Source: Simiduia litorea (GTDB taxonomy: Bacteria > Pseudomonadota > Gammaproteobacteria > Pseudomonadales > Cellvibrionaceae). From it: a stretch of 64,000 nt of DNA. Below are positions 28,040 through 35,204 of this stretch, piece by piece. How positions within the stretch are numbered: the first letter of the stretch is position 1; each line of letters begins with the position of its first letter. The position numbers and the translations under genes are program-made. The notes under the pieces are model-generated. The model had not been told where the DNA came from. It made no database searches and was given only the letters and a program-made list of their open reading frames with translations. The DNA is taken from the NCBI RefSeq assembly GCF_042853465.1, contig NZ_AP031497.1, forward strand, positions 3,348,001-3,412,000. The letters run 5' to 3'.

Positions 28040-29833
28040 TTATTCGCCAAAAACTACTTGCCACCCAGCTTGCGCCAACAGCGTCAATTTTCTAAAGGTA
28101 AAACCATCGGCCTGAACCGGCTCGCCATCGATAAAGGTATTCACGACGCTTAACTCGGTCCACTCGCTGACAGGCAGCGTTAATGGGTTACCGCTGAGCA
28201 GAGTAAAATCTGCTTTTTTTCCAGCCGCGATACTGCCCAAATTGTCCTCTTCAAAAATTTGCCAAGCGGCATCTATCGTTAACATTTTCAGCGCTTGCTC
28301 AGGGCTAACTTTTTGATCCGCTCCAATCACAACATCGCTCACCTGGCTTTGGCGTGTAACCGAGGTTTGCATGGCGTTAAATACATTCAACGGTGAACTG
28401 GGGCTGTCGGTGTGAAAGCTGACGTGATGCCCAGCAGCCAAGGCCCAGGCTTGCGGCATAAATCGCTCAGACCGTTCAGGCCCGACAATAAAATCGCGCA
28501 AGGCTTCACCATAATAGCGAATATGTTCAATATAAAACGAGGTGGTCACGCCCAGTTGCTTGGCTCGCGCGAGCTGTGCCTGAGTAATAAGCGCGAGGTG
28601 TTCCATGCGGTGACGATGATCAACGCGAGGGTTCTTGTCTGCAGCAAGCGCGACGGCATTCAAAAACTGGTCCACTGCACGCTCACCCTGTGCGTGCGCG
28701 CTGATCTGCCAACCGGCATCGTGATAGTGTTGCACTAGCGCATTCAGTTCGGCGTCGCTGTAAGTTAAATGACCGCGACTCGCCGCCGGAATACCTAGGG
28801 CTTTTTGAGTTAGCACGGTGTCGAGATAAGGCTCTGCCATTGCCATGCCACCGGCGTAAGGCGAGCCATCTACCCATAACTTCACCCCCAGTACAGCGAA
28901 CCTTTCACTGCCTTGATGGGAACCATAGAGAGCACCTGCCTCATTCGCGGCATCGAGCGTTTGCGCGAGCGGGTAAGTGCGCAACCGAACCGGTGCACCG
29001 ACATAGTCGGTAGCAAACTGAATCGCTTCAATAGGTTGAGGCATAAGAGGTTGAAGTCCCGGCGCGACAATTGTTGTGTAACCTGCGCGCGCATAAGTTT
29101 GCATCTGGTTTTCTAATAGATATTGATAGGCGGCCCGCGGGTATCTGGGTGTAACCTTTTTAAAATACGCGATGGCGGGAACTTCAATTACGGTGCCCGT
29201 TAGCTCACCCTCCGCATCTTTTTCGAAAGCACCACCGCCGGGGTCGGGCGTCTCCTTGGTCACACCGGCCAACGCGAACGCCTGACTATTGGCAAACGCT
29301 GTGTGTAATGTTTGAGTAATAATGAGTAAAGGGTTGTTTGGCGCTAGCGCATCTAATTGCGCCATCGTTGGCGCCGCTAAGTCATTCAGCATGGCTGGGT
29401 CCCAGCCATAGGCAATCACCCAATCGCCCGCACTCGCGCTCGCCACGCCCTCGCGCAAACTACGCCACACGGCATCAGAATTTCGATGCTTAAAACCCGA
29501 TACATCGACCGTTTTCCCCATCAAGGCCGACAATATCGGGTGTGTATGCGCATCGATAAAACCTGGCAGTAAAGTATTACCTGAAAGGTCGACCCAATCA
29601 GTTTCATCATTGGCGTAGGCTCTCGCCAGCACAAGATCACCGGCAAAGATTATCTTCCCTGCTTTAATCGCCACGGCTTGTACAAGGGGCTGCTCATCAT
29701 TAACCGTAATAATAGTGCCACCCGAAAAAATCCGATCCGCCACCAGCTCAGGGGGATTTGAAGTTGCACCTAAACCTGTACTAAGCAGTAGGAAAACAAT
29801 TACATACAATTTGAAACGAATCAGCCTGATCAT
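28040..29833 (-). CDS. YtcJ-like metal-dependent amidohydrolase, exported
   Basis: Amidohydrolase_3 family enzyme of 597 residues with an N-terminal signal peptide (LYVIVFLLLSTGLGA). The metal motif is LPGFIDAHTHP near residues 90-100; further family segments are WVDGSPYAGGMAMAEPY, HAQGERAVDQFL and the C-terminal GSIAAGKKADFTLLSGNP. YtcJ-type proteins act on N-substituted amides or formamides; the substrate here is unknown. It runs in the same direction as yfbR, 32 bases after it, so the methyltransferase, yfbR and this gene may form one operon. Confidence 0.9.
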   Translation of the reverse strand: MIRLIRFKLYVIVFLLLSTGLGATSNPPELVADRIFSGGTIITVNDEQPLVQAVAIKAGKIIFAGDLVLARAYANDETDWVDLSGNTLLPGFIDAHTHPILSALMGKTVDVSGFKHRNSDAVWRSLREGVASASAGDWVIAYGWDPAMLNDLAAPTMAQLDALAPNNPLLIITQTLHTAFANSQAFALAGVTKETPDPGGGAFEKDAEGELTGTVIEVPAIAYFKKVTPRYPRAAYQYLLENQMQTYARAGYTTIVAPGLQPLMPQPIEAIQFATDYVGAPVRLRTYPLAQTLDAANEAGALYGSHQGSERFAVLGVKLWVDGSPYAGGMAMAEPYLDTVLTQKALGIPAASRGHLTYSDAELNALVQHYHDAGWQISAHAQGERAVDQFLNAVALAADKNPRVDHRHRMEHLALITQAQLARAKQLGVTTSFYIEHIRYYGEALRDFIVGPERSERFMPQAWALAAGHHVSFHTDSPSSPLNVFNAMQTSVTRQSQVSDVVIGADQKVSPEQALKMLTIDAAWQIFEEDNLGSIAAGKKADFTLLSGNPLTLPVSEWTELSVVNTFIDGEPVQADGFTFRKLTLLAQAGWQVVFGE

Positions 29834-29865
29834 TTTGATATACGGCCTAGGTGAGCGATCATTTT

Positions 29866-30498
29866 TTAGGGTACCGAGTGAGGTTTAGGGCTCAACAGCT
29901 CATCTAAGGTCAACTTATAGCTGGGCGCAAAAACCTGTAGGAAATATTCGACTTCAGGTAATTGGTAACTGGCCAAGCGCTTCTGAATATCCTCGGCGGC
30001 CTTCCTGAACTCTAGATTGCCTGTGGCCAATTCAGCTTGGCATTTTAAGTAAGCCGATAGCGTGTCGGCGGCTTTAATCAGTTGCTTGTGCTCGGCGGGC
30101 AATTGCGACTCAAGCATCACCGCGGCAAAATCTGCCTGCAATGCTTTTGGCAGCAAACTCACAAGTTCACTTTCTGCTTCATGCTCAATAGCCTTATAGG
30201 CCGTCTGAATAGCAGGTGAATGATATTTAATGGGCGACGGCATATCGCCGGTAATAACTTCGCTGCAGTCGTGGTACAAAGACGCCGTCGCCAACGCATT
30301 GGCATCCACATTGCCATTAAAGATGCGATTGCGGATAAGCCCCAGCGCGTGCGCAATAGTGGCCACTTCCCAGCTGTGTTCCATAACATTTTCTGGAATA
30401 GCATTGCGCTTTAAGCCCCAGCGAATAATCCATCGAATTTTACTGATATAGGCGAAGAAATGGCTTTTTAGTTCGATTTTATTAACCTTAGTTGTCAT
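29866..30498 (-). CDS. yfbR: 5'-deoxynucleotidase YfbR (HD domain)
   Basis: Dephosphorylates deoxyribonucleoside 5'-monophosphates. From ATG 30498 (GAGGTAG upstream) the product is 210 residues and resembles E. coli YfbR: FFAYISKIRWIIRWGLKRN, the HD metal site MEHSWEVATIAHAL, then ATASLYHDCSEVITGDMPSP, and the later metal ligand segment KAADTLSAYLKCQ. Its start overlaps the end of the methyltransferase gene by 11 bases, suggesting translational coupling. Confidence 0.92.
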   Translation of the reverse strand: MTTKVNKIELKSHFFAYISKIRWIIRWGLKRNAIPENVMEHSWEVATIAHALGLIRNRIFNGNVDANALATASLYHDCSEVITGDMPSPIKYHSPAIQTAYKAIEHEAESELVSLLPKALQADFAAVMLESQLPAEHKQLIKAADTLSAYLKCQAELATGNLEFRKAAEDIQKRLASYQLPEVEYFLQVFAPSYKLTLDELLSPKPHSVP

Positions 30499-31087
30499 CG
30501 CTACCTCGTGCATGGCATTTAAAACAGGCGGTGTGCCAGGCGACCTGCTCGCGCCCGTAAGCGTCATCTTGCTGTTGCTCGAATACGCAGGTCAAGCCAT
30601 GTAAAGCGGCACTCGCGTGTAACTCGGTAAAACGTACGGTGTAAAAATTTCGCCCGTCGTCGGGGCCGAAACGTAAACTAATCACCAGCAACCCCTCGGG
30701 CTTAAGTAATTGGCTGACCGAGGCCATTGCCACGTCGCGCTGAGCCCGATCGAGGTGCATCCACACGGCACTGATAAGGACTAAATCAAATTGCGCTTTT
30801 CGGTCGCTTAGGCTGGATAGATTCGGTAGACCGTCATCGAGCCAATCAATCGCTGATGGACTGTGTGCTCTGGCGAGGGTGCGTAAACCCTGCGCCGGTT
30901 CTAGCGCAACAACCGTCCAACCCAGACTATGTAACCACAAGGCATCTCGACCCGCACCAGCACCAATATCGCAAACCAACCCAGGTGTTGACGGTAAAAG
31001 ATGCAACCATGCGCCGTGAACTCGCTCAGCGCTAACGCTCTGGTATTGAGTAAATAAACGCAGGCTGTGTTGGTCATAAAAGGACAT
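30488..31087 (-). CDS. Class I SAM-dependent methyltransferase
   Basis: About 199 residues with the SAM-binding motif I VCDIGAGAGRDALWL, motif II VVALEPAQGL and the downstream segment LVLISAVWMHLD followed by LKPEGLLVISLRFGPDD. It resembles small TehB/UbiE-type methyltransferases of unknown substrate. The ATG at 31087 gives the usual opening (MSFYDQHSLRLFTQY); an in-frame start at 31129 is possible. The end overlaps yfbR. Confidence 0.82.
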   Translation of the reverse strand: MSFYDQHSLRLFTQYQSVSAERVHGAWLHLLPSTPGLVCDIGAGAGRDALWLHSLGWTVVALEPAQGLRTLARAHSPSAIDWLDDGLPNLSSLSDRKAQFDLVLISAVWMHLDRAQRDVAMASVSQLLKPEGLLVISLRFGPDDGRNFYTVRFTELHASAALHGLTCVFEQQQDDAYGREQVAWHTACFKCHARGSDDN

Positions 31088-31460
31088 GGCTTTTTTGTCA
31101 CCCACAAGAAACAAAACTCCGGTCTGCATGTCGTCACAATTCGCACGGTGCAGGCACAGGGTTTGGTATTACAACACACTCAACCAAACTCAGCGGTACT
31201 TATACAAAGGCGATAATGCAATCAGCATCCCACTATGACAGTTAGGCTAACTGAGACTATCGAACCACATAAGCCCTAAGTAAGCGACAGGTAAGCCGTA
31301 AACACATCACACTTCGGCGAGATACGGGAATTAGTTCGCCCACCCACACCATGTTAAAATCAACACATTTACAGACGTTATCGTCATATAGCCACTTATT
31401 CACCGAATTTTTACACTTATCAGTAAACTGGGACGAGCCTCCCACAGCGCTAAACGCGCC
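31088..31460. other. Spacer upstream of the chitinase operators
   Basis: About 370 bases between the divergent methyltransferase and chitinase genes. No gene is supported in either strand. It is less GC-rich than its surroundings. The methyltransferase promoter must lie here, but no convincing boxes were seen. Confidence 0.4.
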
Positions 31461-31474
31461 TTGACAACGTTGTA
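31461..31474 (+). promoter_or_regulatory. LacI-type operator 1 upstream of chitinase 1
   Basis: TTGACAACGTTGTA is a CG-centred palindrome (GACAACGTTGTa). Its TTGACA doubles as a -35 box with TAGATT at 31485-31490 as a possible -10 (18-base spacer). The same core recurs 29 bases downstream and once more upstream of the laminarinase gene. Confidence 0.75.
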
Positions 31475-31489
31475 TCTCAACCACTAGAT

Positions 31490-31503
31490 TTGACAACGTT
31501 GTC
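31490..31503 (+). promoter_or_regulatory. LacI-type operator 2 upstream of chitinase 1
   Basis: The perfect palindrome GACAACGTTGTC (31492-31503) is preceded by TT, giving another TTGACA. Its centre is 29 bases from operator 1, close to three helical turns, so one repressor could bind both. Occupancy would cover the promoter. Confidence 0.8.
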
Positions 31504-31804
31504 CACCTGCATAGCCAGATAGGCTAAGCAGCAAACGAGAAAGCAGTAGGGGCAACCACAATAAAAACCCTTGGATGCACACAGCGGTATCGCAATCCAG
31601 GCACAGGGCGTGCCGATCAGAAACGATCCAGAAAAAATAATAAGACGAGAGGTCGGCTCCTTACCGAGCCAGTCAATAGGTAGTTCTGCGAACGATAGTC
31701 GCAGGCGTCGCGTTATGTGGTAACTGAGGTAATAACCCGGTGTCCTGAGTGGGTGCAAACCCACCGGCTGTCTTCAACTCATTACAGTCACTAAGGATTT
31801 AACC
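31504..31804 (+). other. Long leader of chitinase 1
   Basis: Roughly 300 bases separate the operators from the ATG. On the plus strand two clear stems are visible: GGCTC/GAGCC near 31652-31667 and GTGGGT-GCAA-ACCCAC at 31749-31764, the latter with a GNRA loop. No gene is supported. I could not match the leader to a known riboswitch. Confidence 0.45.
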
Positions 31805-33613
31805 ATGAAAATGAAACTCTCGGCCCTTCTACTGCTCGGCGCTTTTGCCGCAGAAGGCCACGCTACAGACTGTTCCAATTTACCCCAATACAGTAACGGC
31901 ACCAGCTATGCCAGTGGCGCACAGGTGCAAAACTTATCCAATGCTTACAGCTGCAAAGTTGGCGGCTGGTGTACCGTGGGCGGCCCTTACGCACCGGGCG
32001 AAGGCTGGGCTTGGAATGAAGCTTGGACCAACTTAGGTGTGTGCGACGGCGGCTCGTCTAGCTCATCGTCCTCTTCCGGTGGCAGTACGTCGTCTGGCTC
32101 TACCTCATCAGGTGGCAGCACCTCATCTGGCTCAACGTCCTCTGGCGGCAGCACCAGCTCTGGCTCCTCATCAGGCTCATCCAGTGGCTCATCCTCAGGC
32201 GGCAGCTGCGATGCCAGCATCCCACTCTGGAATGCCACCGCTATCTACAACGGCGGTGCTAAAGTGCAGTACTTAGGTACAGGCTACACGGCAAAGTATT
32301 GGACCCAAGGCGATAACCCAAGCACATCTGGCGAATGGGGCCCTTGGAAAAACGACGGTACCTGCAGCGGTTCTTCTAGCTCAGGTAGCTCATCGGGCTC
32401 AACATCGAGCAGCTCTGGCAGCTCCAGTGGCTCCACCAGCAGCTCAAGCGGTTCCACTTCCAGTAGTTCTGGTAGCTCAAGTTCTTCCGGCGGCAGCTCA
32501 TCCTCAGGTGGCGATAAAGTCATTGGCTATTTCGCTCAATGGGGCGTTTACGGCCGGAATTATCACGTGAAAAATATCGACACCAGCGGCTCGGCAGCCA
32601 AGCTTAGCCACATCCTCTACGCCTTCGGCAACGTGCAAAACGGTAAGTGTGTGATTGGCGATGCCTACGCCGATTACGACCGCTTCTACAGTGCCGCCGA
32701 TAGCGTTGACGGTGTAGCCGATAGCTGGGATGCAGGTTCACTGCGCGGTTCGTTTAACCAGTTACGCAAACTCAAAGCCAAATACCCACACATCAAAGTG
32801 ATTTGGTCTTTCGGTGGCTGGACTTGGTCTGGTGGCTTCGGACAAGCGGCGGCGAATGCCAGCAGCTTCGCCAACTCTTGCTACGACTTAGTATTCGATC
32901 CACGTTGGGCGGGTGTATTTGACGGTATCGACATCGACTGGGAATACCCCAACGAGTGCGGTTTAAGCTGTGATAACAGCGGCTTCTACGGTTATTCCGA
33001 TTTGATGCGCGCGCTGCGCAATCGCTTCGGCAACGACAAACTTGTCACCTCCGCTATTGGCGCAGGCGAAGCCAAAATTAACGCAGCAGACTACGGCGGC
33101 GCAGCTCAGTACTTGGATTTCTACATGCTGATGACCTATGACTTCTTCGGCGCGTTTGCCAAGAACGGCCCCACCGCTCCGCACTCGGCGCTCAACAACT
33201 ACGCTGGCATTCCAACCCCTGGTTTCTATTCGGATCACGGCGTGCAAGTGCTGAAGAGCAAAGGCGTTCCGGCCGACAAAATTCTCTTGGGTATTGGTTT
33301 CTACGGTCGCGGTTGGACTGGCGTTACCCAAGCGGCACCCGGCGGCTCGGCCACTGGCGCGGCACCAGGCACTTACGAAGCAGGCATTGAAGACTACAAA
33401 GTCTTGAAAAACACCTGCCCCGCTAACGGCACCATTGCCGGTACGGCTTACGCCTACTGCGGCAACAACTGGTGGAGCTACGATACCCCAAGCACCATCG
33501 CCGGAAAAATGCAGTACATTCGCAGCCAAGGTTTAGGCGGCGCTTTCTTCTGGGAATTAAGCGGCGACACCAGCAACGGCGAATTGATTGAAGCCATAAA
33601 AACCAATCAGTAA
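31805..33613 (+). CDS. Secreted GH18 chitinase with two CBM5/12-type modules
   Basis: Extracellular chitinase of 602 residues. Order: signal peptide (to about residue 21), a chitin-binding-like module with GGWCTVGGPYAPGEGWAWNEAW (about 23-77), a Ser/Gly linker, a second module with TGYTAKYWTQGDNPSTSGEW (about 137-190), a second Ser-rich linker, and the GH18 barrel from about residue 238. The catalytic signature DGIDIDWEYP starts at Asp373, with proton donor Glu380. Long poly-serine linkers are typical of Cellvibrionaceae hydrolases. Expression is probably controlled by the two operators upstream. Endo- or exo-action cannot be told from sequence alone. Confidence 0.96.
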   Translation: MKMKLSALLLLGAFAAEGHATDCSNLPQYSNGTSYASGAQVQNLSNAYSCKVGGWCTVGGPYAPGEGWAWNEAWTNLGVCDGGSSSSSSSSGGSTSSGSTSSGGSTSSGSTSSGGSTSSGSSSGSSSGSSSGGSCDASIPLWNATAIYNGGAKVQYLGTGYTAKYWTQGDNPSTSGEWGPWKNDGTCSGSSSSGSSSGSTSSSSGSSSGSTSSSSGSTSSSSGSSSSSGGSSSSGGDKVIGYFAQWGVYGRNYHVKNIDTSGSAAKLSHILYAFGNVQNGKCVIGDAYADYDRFYSAADSVDGVADSWDAGSLRGSFNQLRKLKAKYPHIKVIWSFGGWTWSGGFGQAAANASSFANSCYDLVFDPRWAGVFDGIDIDWEYPNECGLSCDNSGFYGYSDLMRALRNRFGNDKLVTSAIGAGEAKINAADYGGAAQYLDFYMLMTYDFFGAFAKNGPTAPHSALNNYAGIPTPGFYSDHGVQVLKSKGVPADKILLGIGFYGRGWTGVTQAAPGGSATGAAPGTYEAGIEDYKVLKNTCPANGTIAGTAYAYCGNNWWSYDTPSTIAGKMQYIRSQGLGGAFFWELSGDTSNGELIEAIKTNQ

Positions 33614-33656
33614 AACGAAGTCTGCGCGTGTTTCGGCACGCGCTATGTCACTGATT

Positions 33657-33687
33657 AACCAGAGCGTTCGCGCTCTGGTTTCCTTTC
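33657..33687 (+). terminator. UUCG-capped hairpin between chitinase 1 and the ICMT-like gene
   Basis: AACCAGAGCG-TTCG-CGCTCTGGTT is a perfect ten-base-pair stem with the very stable UUCG loop, followed by the weak pyrimidine tract TCCTTTC. It could terminate most chitinase transcripts or act as a 3' stabiliser while letting some reach the next gene, whose ATG is 20 bases on. Confidence 0.65.
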
Positions 33688-33699
33688 GAGGAGTTTGTT

Positions 33700-35043
33700 A
33701 TGGCAAACGCTAATGCAACACCAGAATCACCCACACGGCTTTGGATTAATGTGGTTGGGCTACTTTGCTCACTGCTGGCCGTCGCCGCGATAAAATATTT
33801 CAAGCTTGAATTACCTGTGCGAACCACGGTGGCTGTTTTAGTCTGCCTAGCCTTGGCCCTGCCGATTATTTTGCTTGAAGCTTGGCGATTGAAACCGCAA
33901 ACCAACAGCTCGGCCGGTTTACAGTTAGATAAACGCAGGGGCAATTGGCCCCGCACCGTCACCAAACTTATTGGCTTCTATGCCTGCCTCGGGTTAGTGG
34001 CATTGGTGTATTGGATTCTGCCGGAATACCACGGCGATTTTTATCAACATTACTTTTTCGTTCTATTTACCTTTTTACCCTATTGGCTAGTGCTCGCCAT
34101 CCCCTATTTTTACTTTGTCGACAGCGCCATGCAGTCGCCAAAGGACGCTTACTGGCGGCTCGGTCGCCTAATTTTAGCCAAGCCAATAACCGATGCCGAT
34201 CGCGCCAATGCCGATATCGGGCAACTGTTTCTAGGCTGGCTGGTTAAACTGTTTTTCTTGCCGCTGATGTTTGTCTACCTCGGTAATAACTTAGACACCC
34301 TGCTCAACAGCAATAGCCAACTTTTCAGCGGCGGATTTCAGCAGTGGTTCGATTTCGCGTTTAACTTTTTGTATTACATCGATCTGCTCATCGTCACCGT
34401 CGGCTACGTATTTACCTTGCGCCTACTCGACAGCCACATTCGTTCCACCGAGCCAAGCCTGCTCGGTTGGGCGGTCGCACTCATGTGTTATCAACCGTTC
34501 TGGAGTTTATTTTCTGGCACCTACATTCAATACGATCAAGGCCCAGCGTGGGGCCATTGGTTTTGGCAAACTCCCTGGGCCTACGGTTTATGGGGCACCG
34601 GCATTTTAGCGTTGCTGATGATTTACGTGTGGGCCAGCATGGCCTTTGGTATTCGCTTCTCAAATCTCACCCATCGCGGCATTCTCACCAACGGCCCCTT
34701 TCAATTTACCAAGCACCCAGCTTACGTCAGTAAAAATTTATCTTGGTGGATGATTTCAATGCCGTTTATGGTTTCGGCCAGCCTCGATCAAACCCTGCGC
34801 CAATGCGCCATGTTACTTCTACTCAATGGTGTGTATTTTTTACGCGCCCGCACCGAAGAAAAGCACTTATCGCGCGATACCGATTACGTCGTTTACGCCA
34901 ATTATATGGAGCAGCACGGCATGTTTGCCTGGCTCGGTCGATGGCTGCCCTGGTTGCGTTTCGCGCCAGGAAAGCTCTTTGCGAACGGCGAAAAATTCGC
35001 GCAAAAACTAACGGTCGAAAAGGGCGCGGCTTACGTGAAATGA
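33700..35043 (+). CDS. Polytopic membrane protein with ICMT-like methyltransferase domain
   Basis: A 447-residue inner-membrane protein with about 9-10 hydrophobic segments. The C-terminal part has the isoprenylcysteine carboxyl methyltransferase/phospholipid methyltransferase pattern: GPFQFTKHPAYVSKNLSWW (about 337-355) and, later, RARTEEKHLSRDTDYVVYANY. In this superfamily these motifs bind SAM and the lipid substrate. The N-terminal half is not recognised. GAGG precedes the ATG. It is sandwiched between two chitinase genes in the same direction; a link with chitin use is only positional. Confidence 0.75.
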   Translation: MANANATPESPTRLWINVVGLLCSLLAVAAIKYFKLELPVRTTVAVLVCLALALPIILLEAWRLKPQTNSSAGLQLDKRRGNWPRTVTKLIGFYACLGLVALVYWILPEYHGDFYQHYFFVLFTFLPYWLVLAIPYFYFVDSAMQSPKDAYWRLGRLILAKPITDADRANADIGQLFLGWLVKLFFLPLMFVYLGNNLDTLLNSNSQLFSGGFQQWFDFAFNFLYYIDLLIVTVGYVFTLRLLDSHIRSTEPSLLGWAVALMCYQPFWSLFSGTYIQYDQGPAWGHWFWQTPWAYGLWGTGILALLMIYVWASMAFGIRFSNLTHRGILTNGPFQFTKHPAYVSKNLSWWMISMPFMVSASLDQTLRQCAMLLLLNGVYFLRARTEEKHLSRDTDYVVYANYMEQHGMFAWLGRWLPWLRFAPGKLFANGEKFAQKLTVEKGAAYVK

Positions 35044-35055
35044 TTCAAGAAAAAA

Positions 35056-35154
35056 ACCGTTTACAGTTTACAGCTGACAGAAAAAGCGTTGGATATGCTG
35101 CTCGCTTTTAGCTGTGAACTGTGAACTGTGAACTGTGAACTGCAAGCTAAAAGC
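35056..35154 (+). repeat. Heptamer tandem repeat inside a perfect inverted repeat
   Basis: Four exact copies of CTGTGAA (35112-35139) are followed by CTG and framed by the perfect ten-base inverted repeat GCTTTTAGCT (35104-35113) and AGCTAAAAGC (35145-35154). Upstream, 35056-35081 carries GTTTACAGTTTACAGCTGAC, whose RNA can pair with the repeats over about 20 of 22 positions (with G-U pairs). The element lies between the ICMT-like gene and chitinase 2, 50 bases before the latter's start. Confidence 0.85.
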
Positions 35155-35204
35155 AAGAAAAAGTAAAACGACACAAGAATTAATAACAGGTAGAGGGTTA
35201 CACC

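Noticed and set aside
31477..31764. 95-codon minus-strand frame in the chitinase 1 leader
   Set aside because: No ribosome site, no family resemblance, and it overlaps the operator and leader of the plus-strand gene.
31504..31804. c-di-GMP riboswitch in the chitinase 1 leader
   Set aside because: A short GCACAGGGC stretch and a GNRA-capped stem recall the GEMM class, but the order and the conserved core do not fit.
31987..32523. Minus-strand open frames rich in Pro, Glu and Asp across the chitinase 1 linkers
   Set aside because: They are the reverse reading of the serine-linker codons; the plus strand encodes a complete, conserved chitinase.
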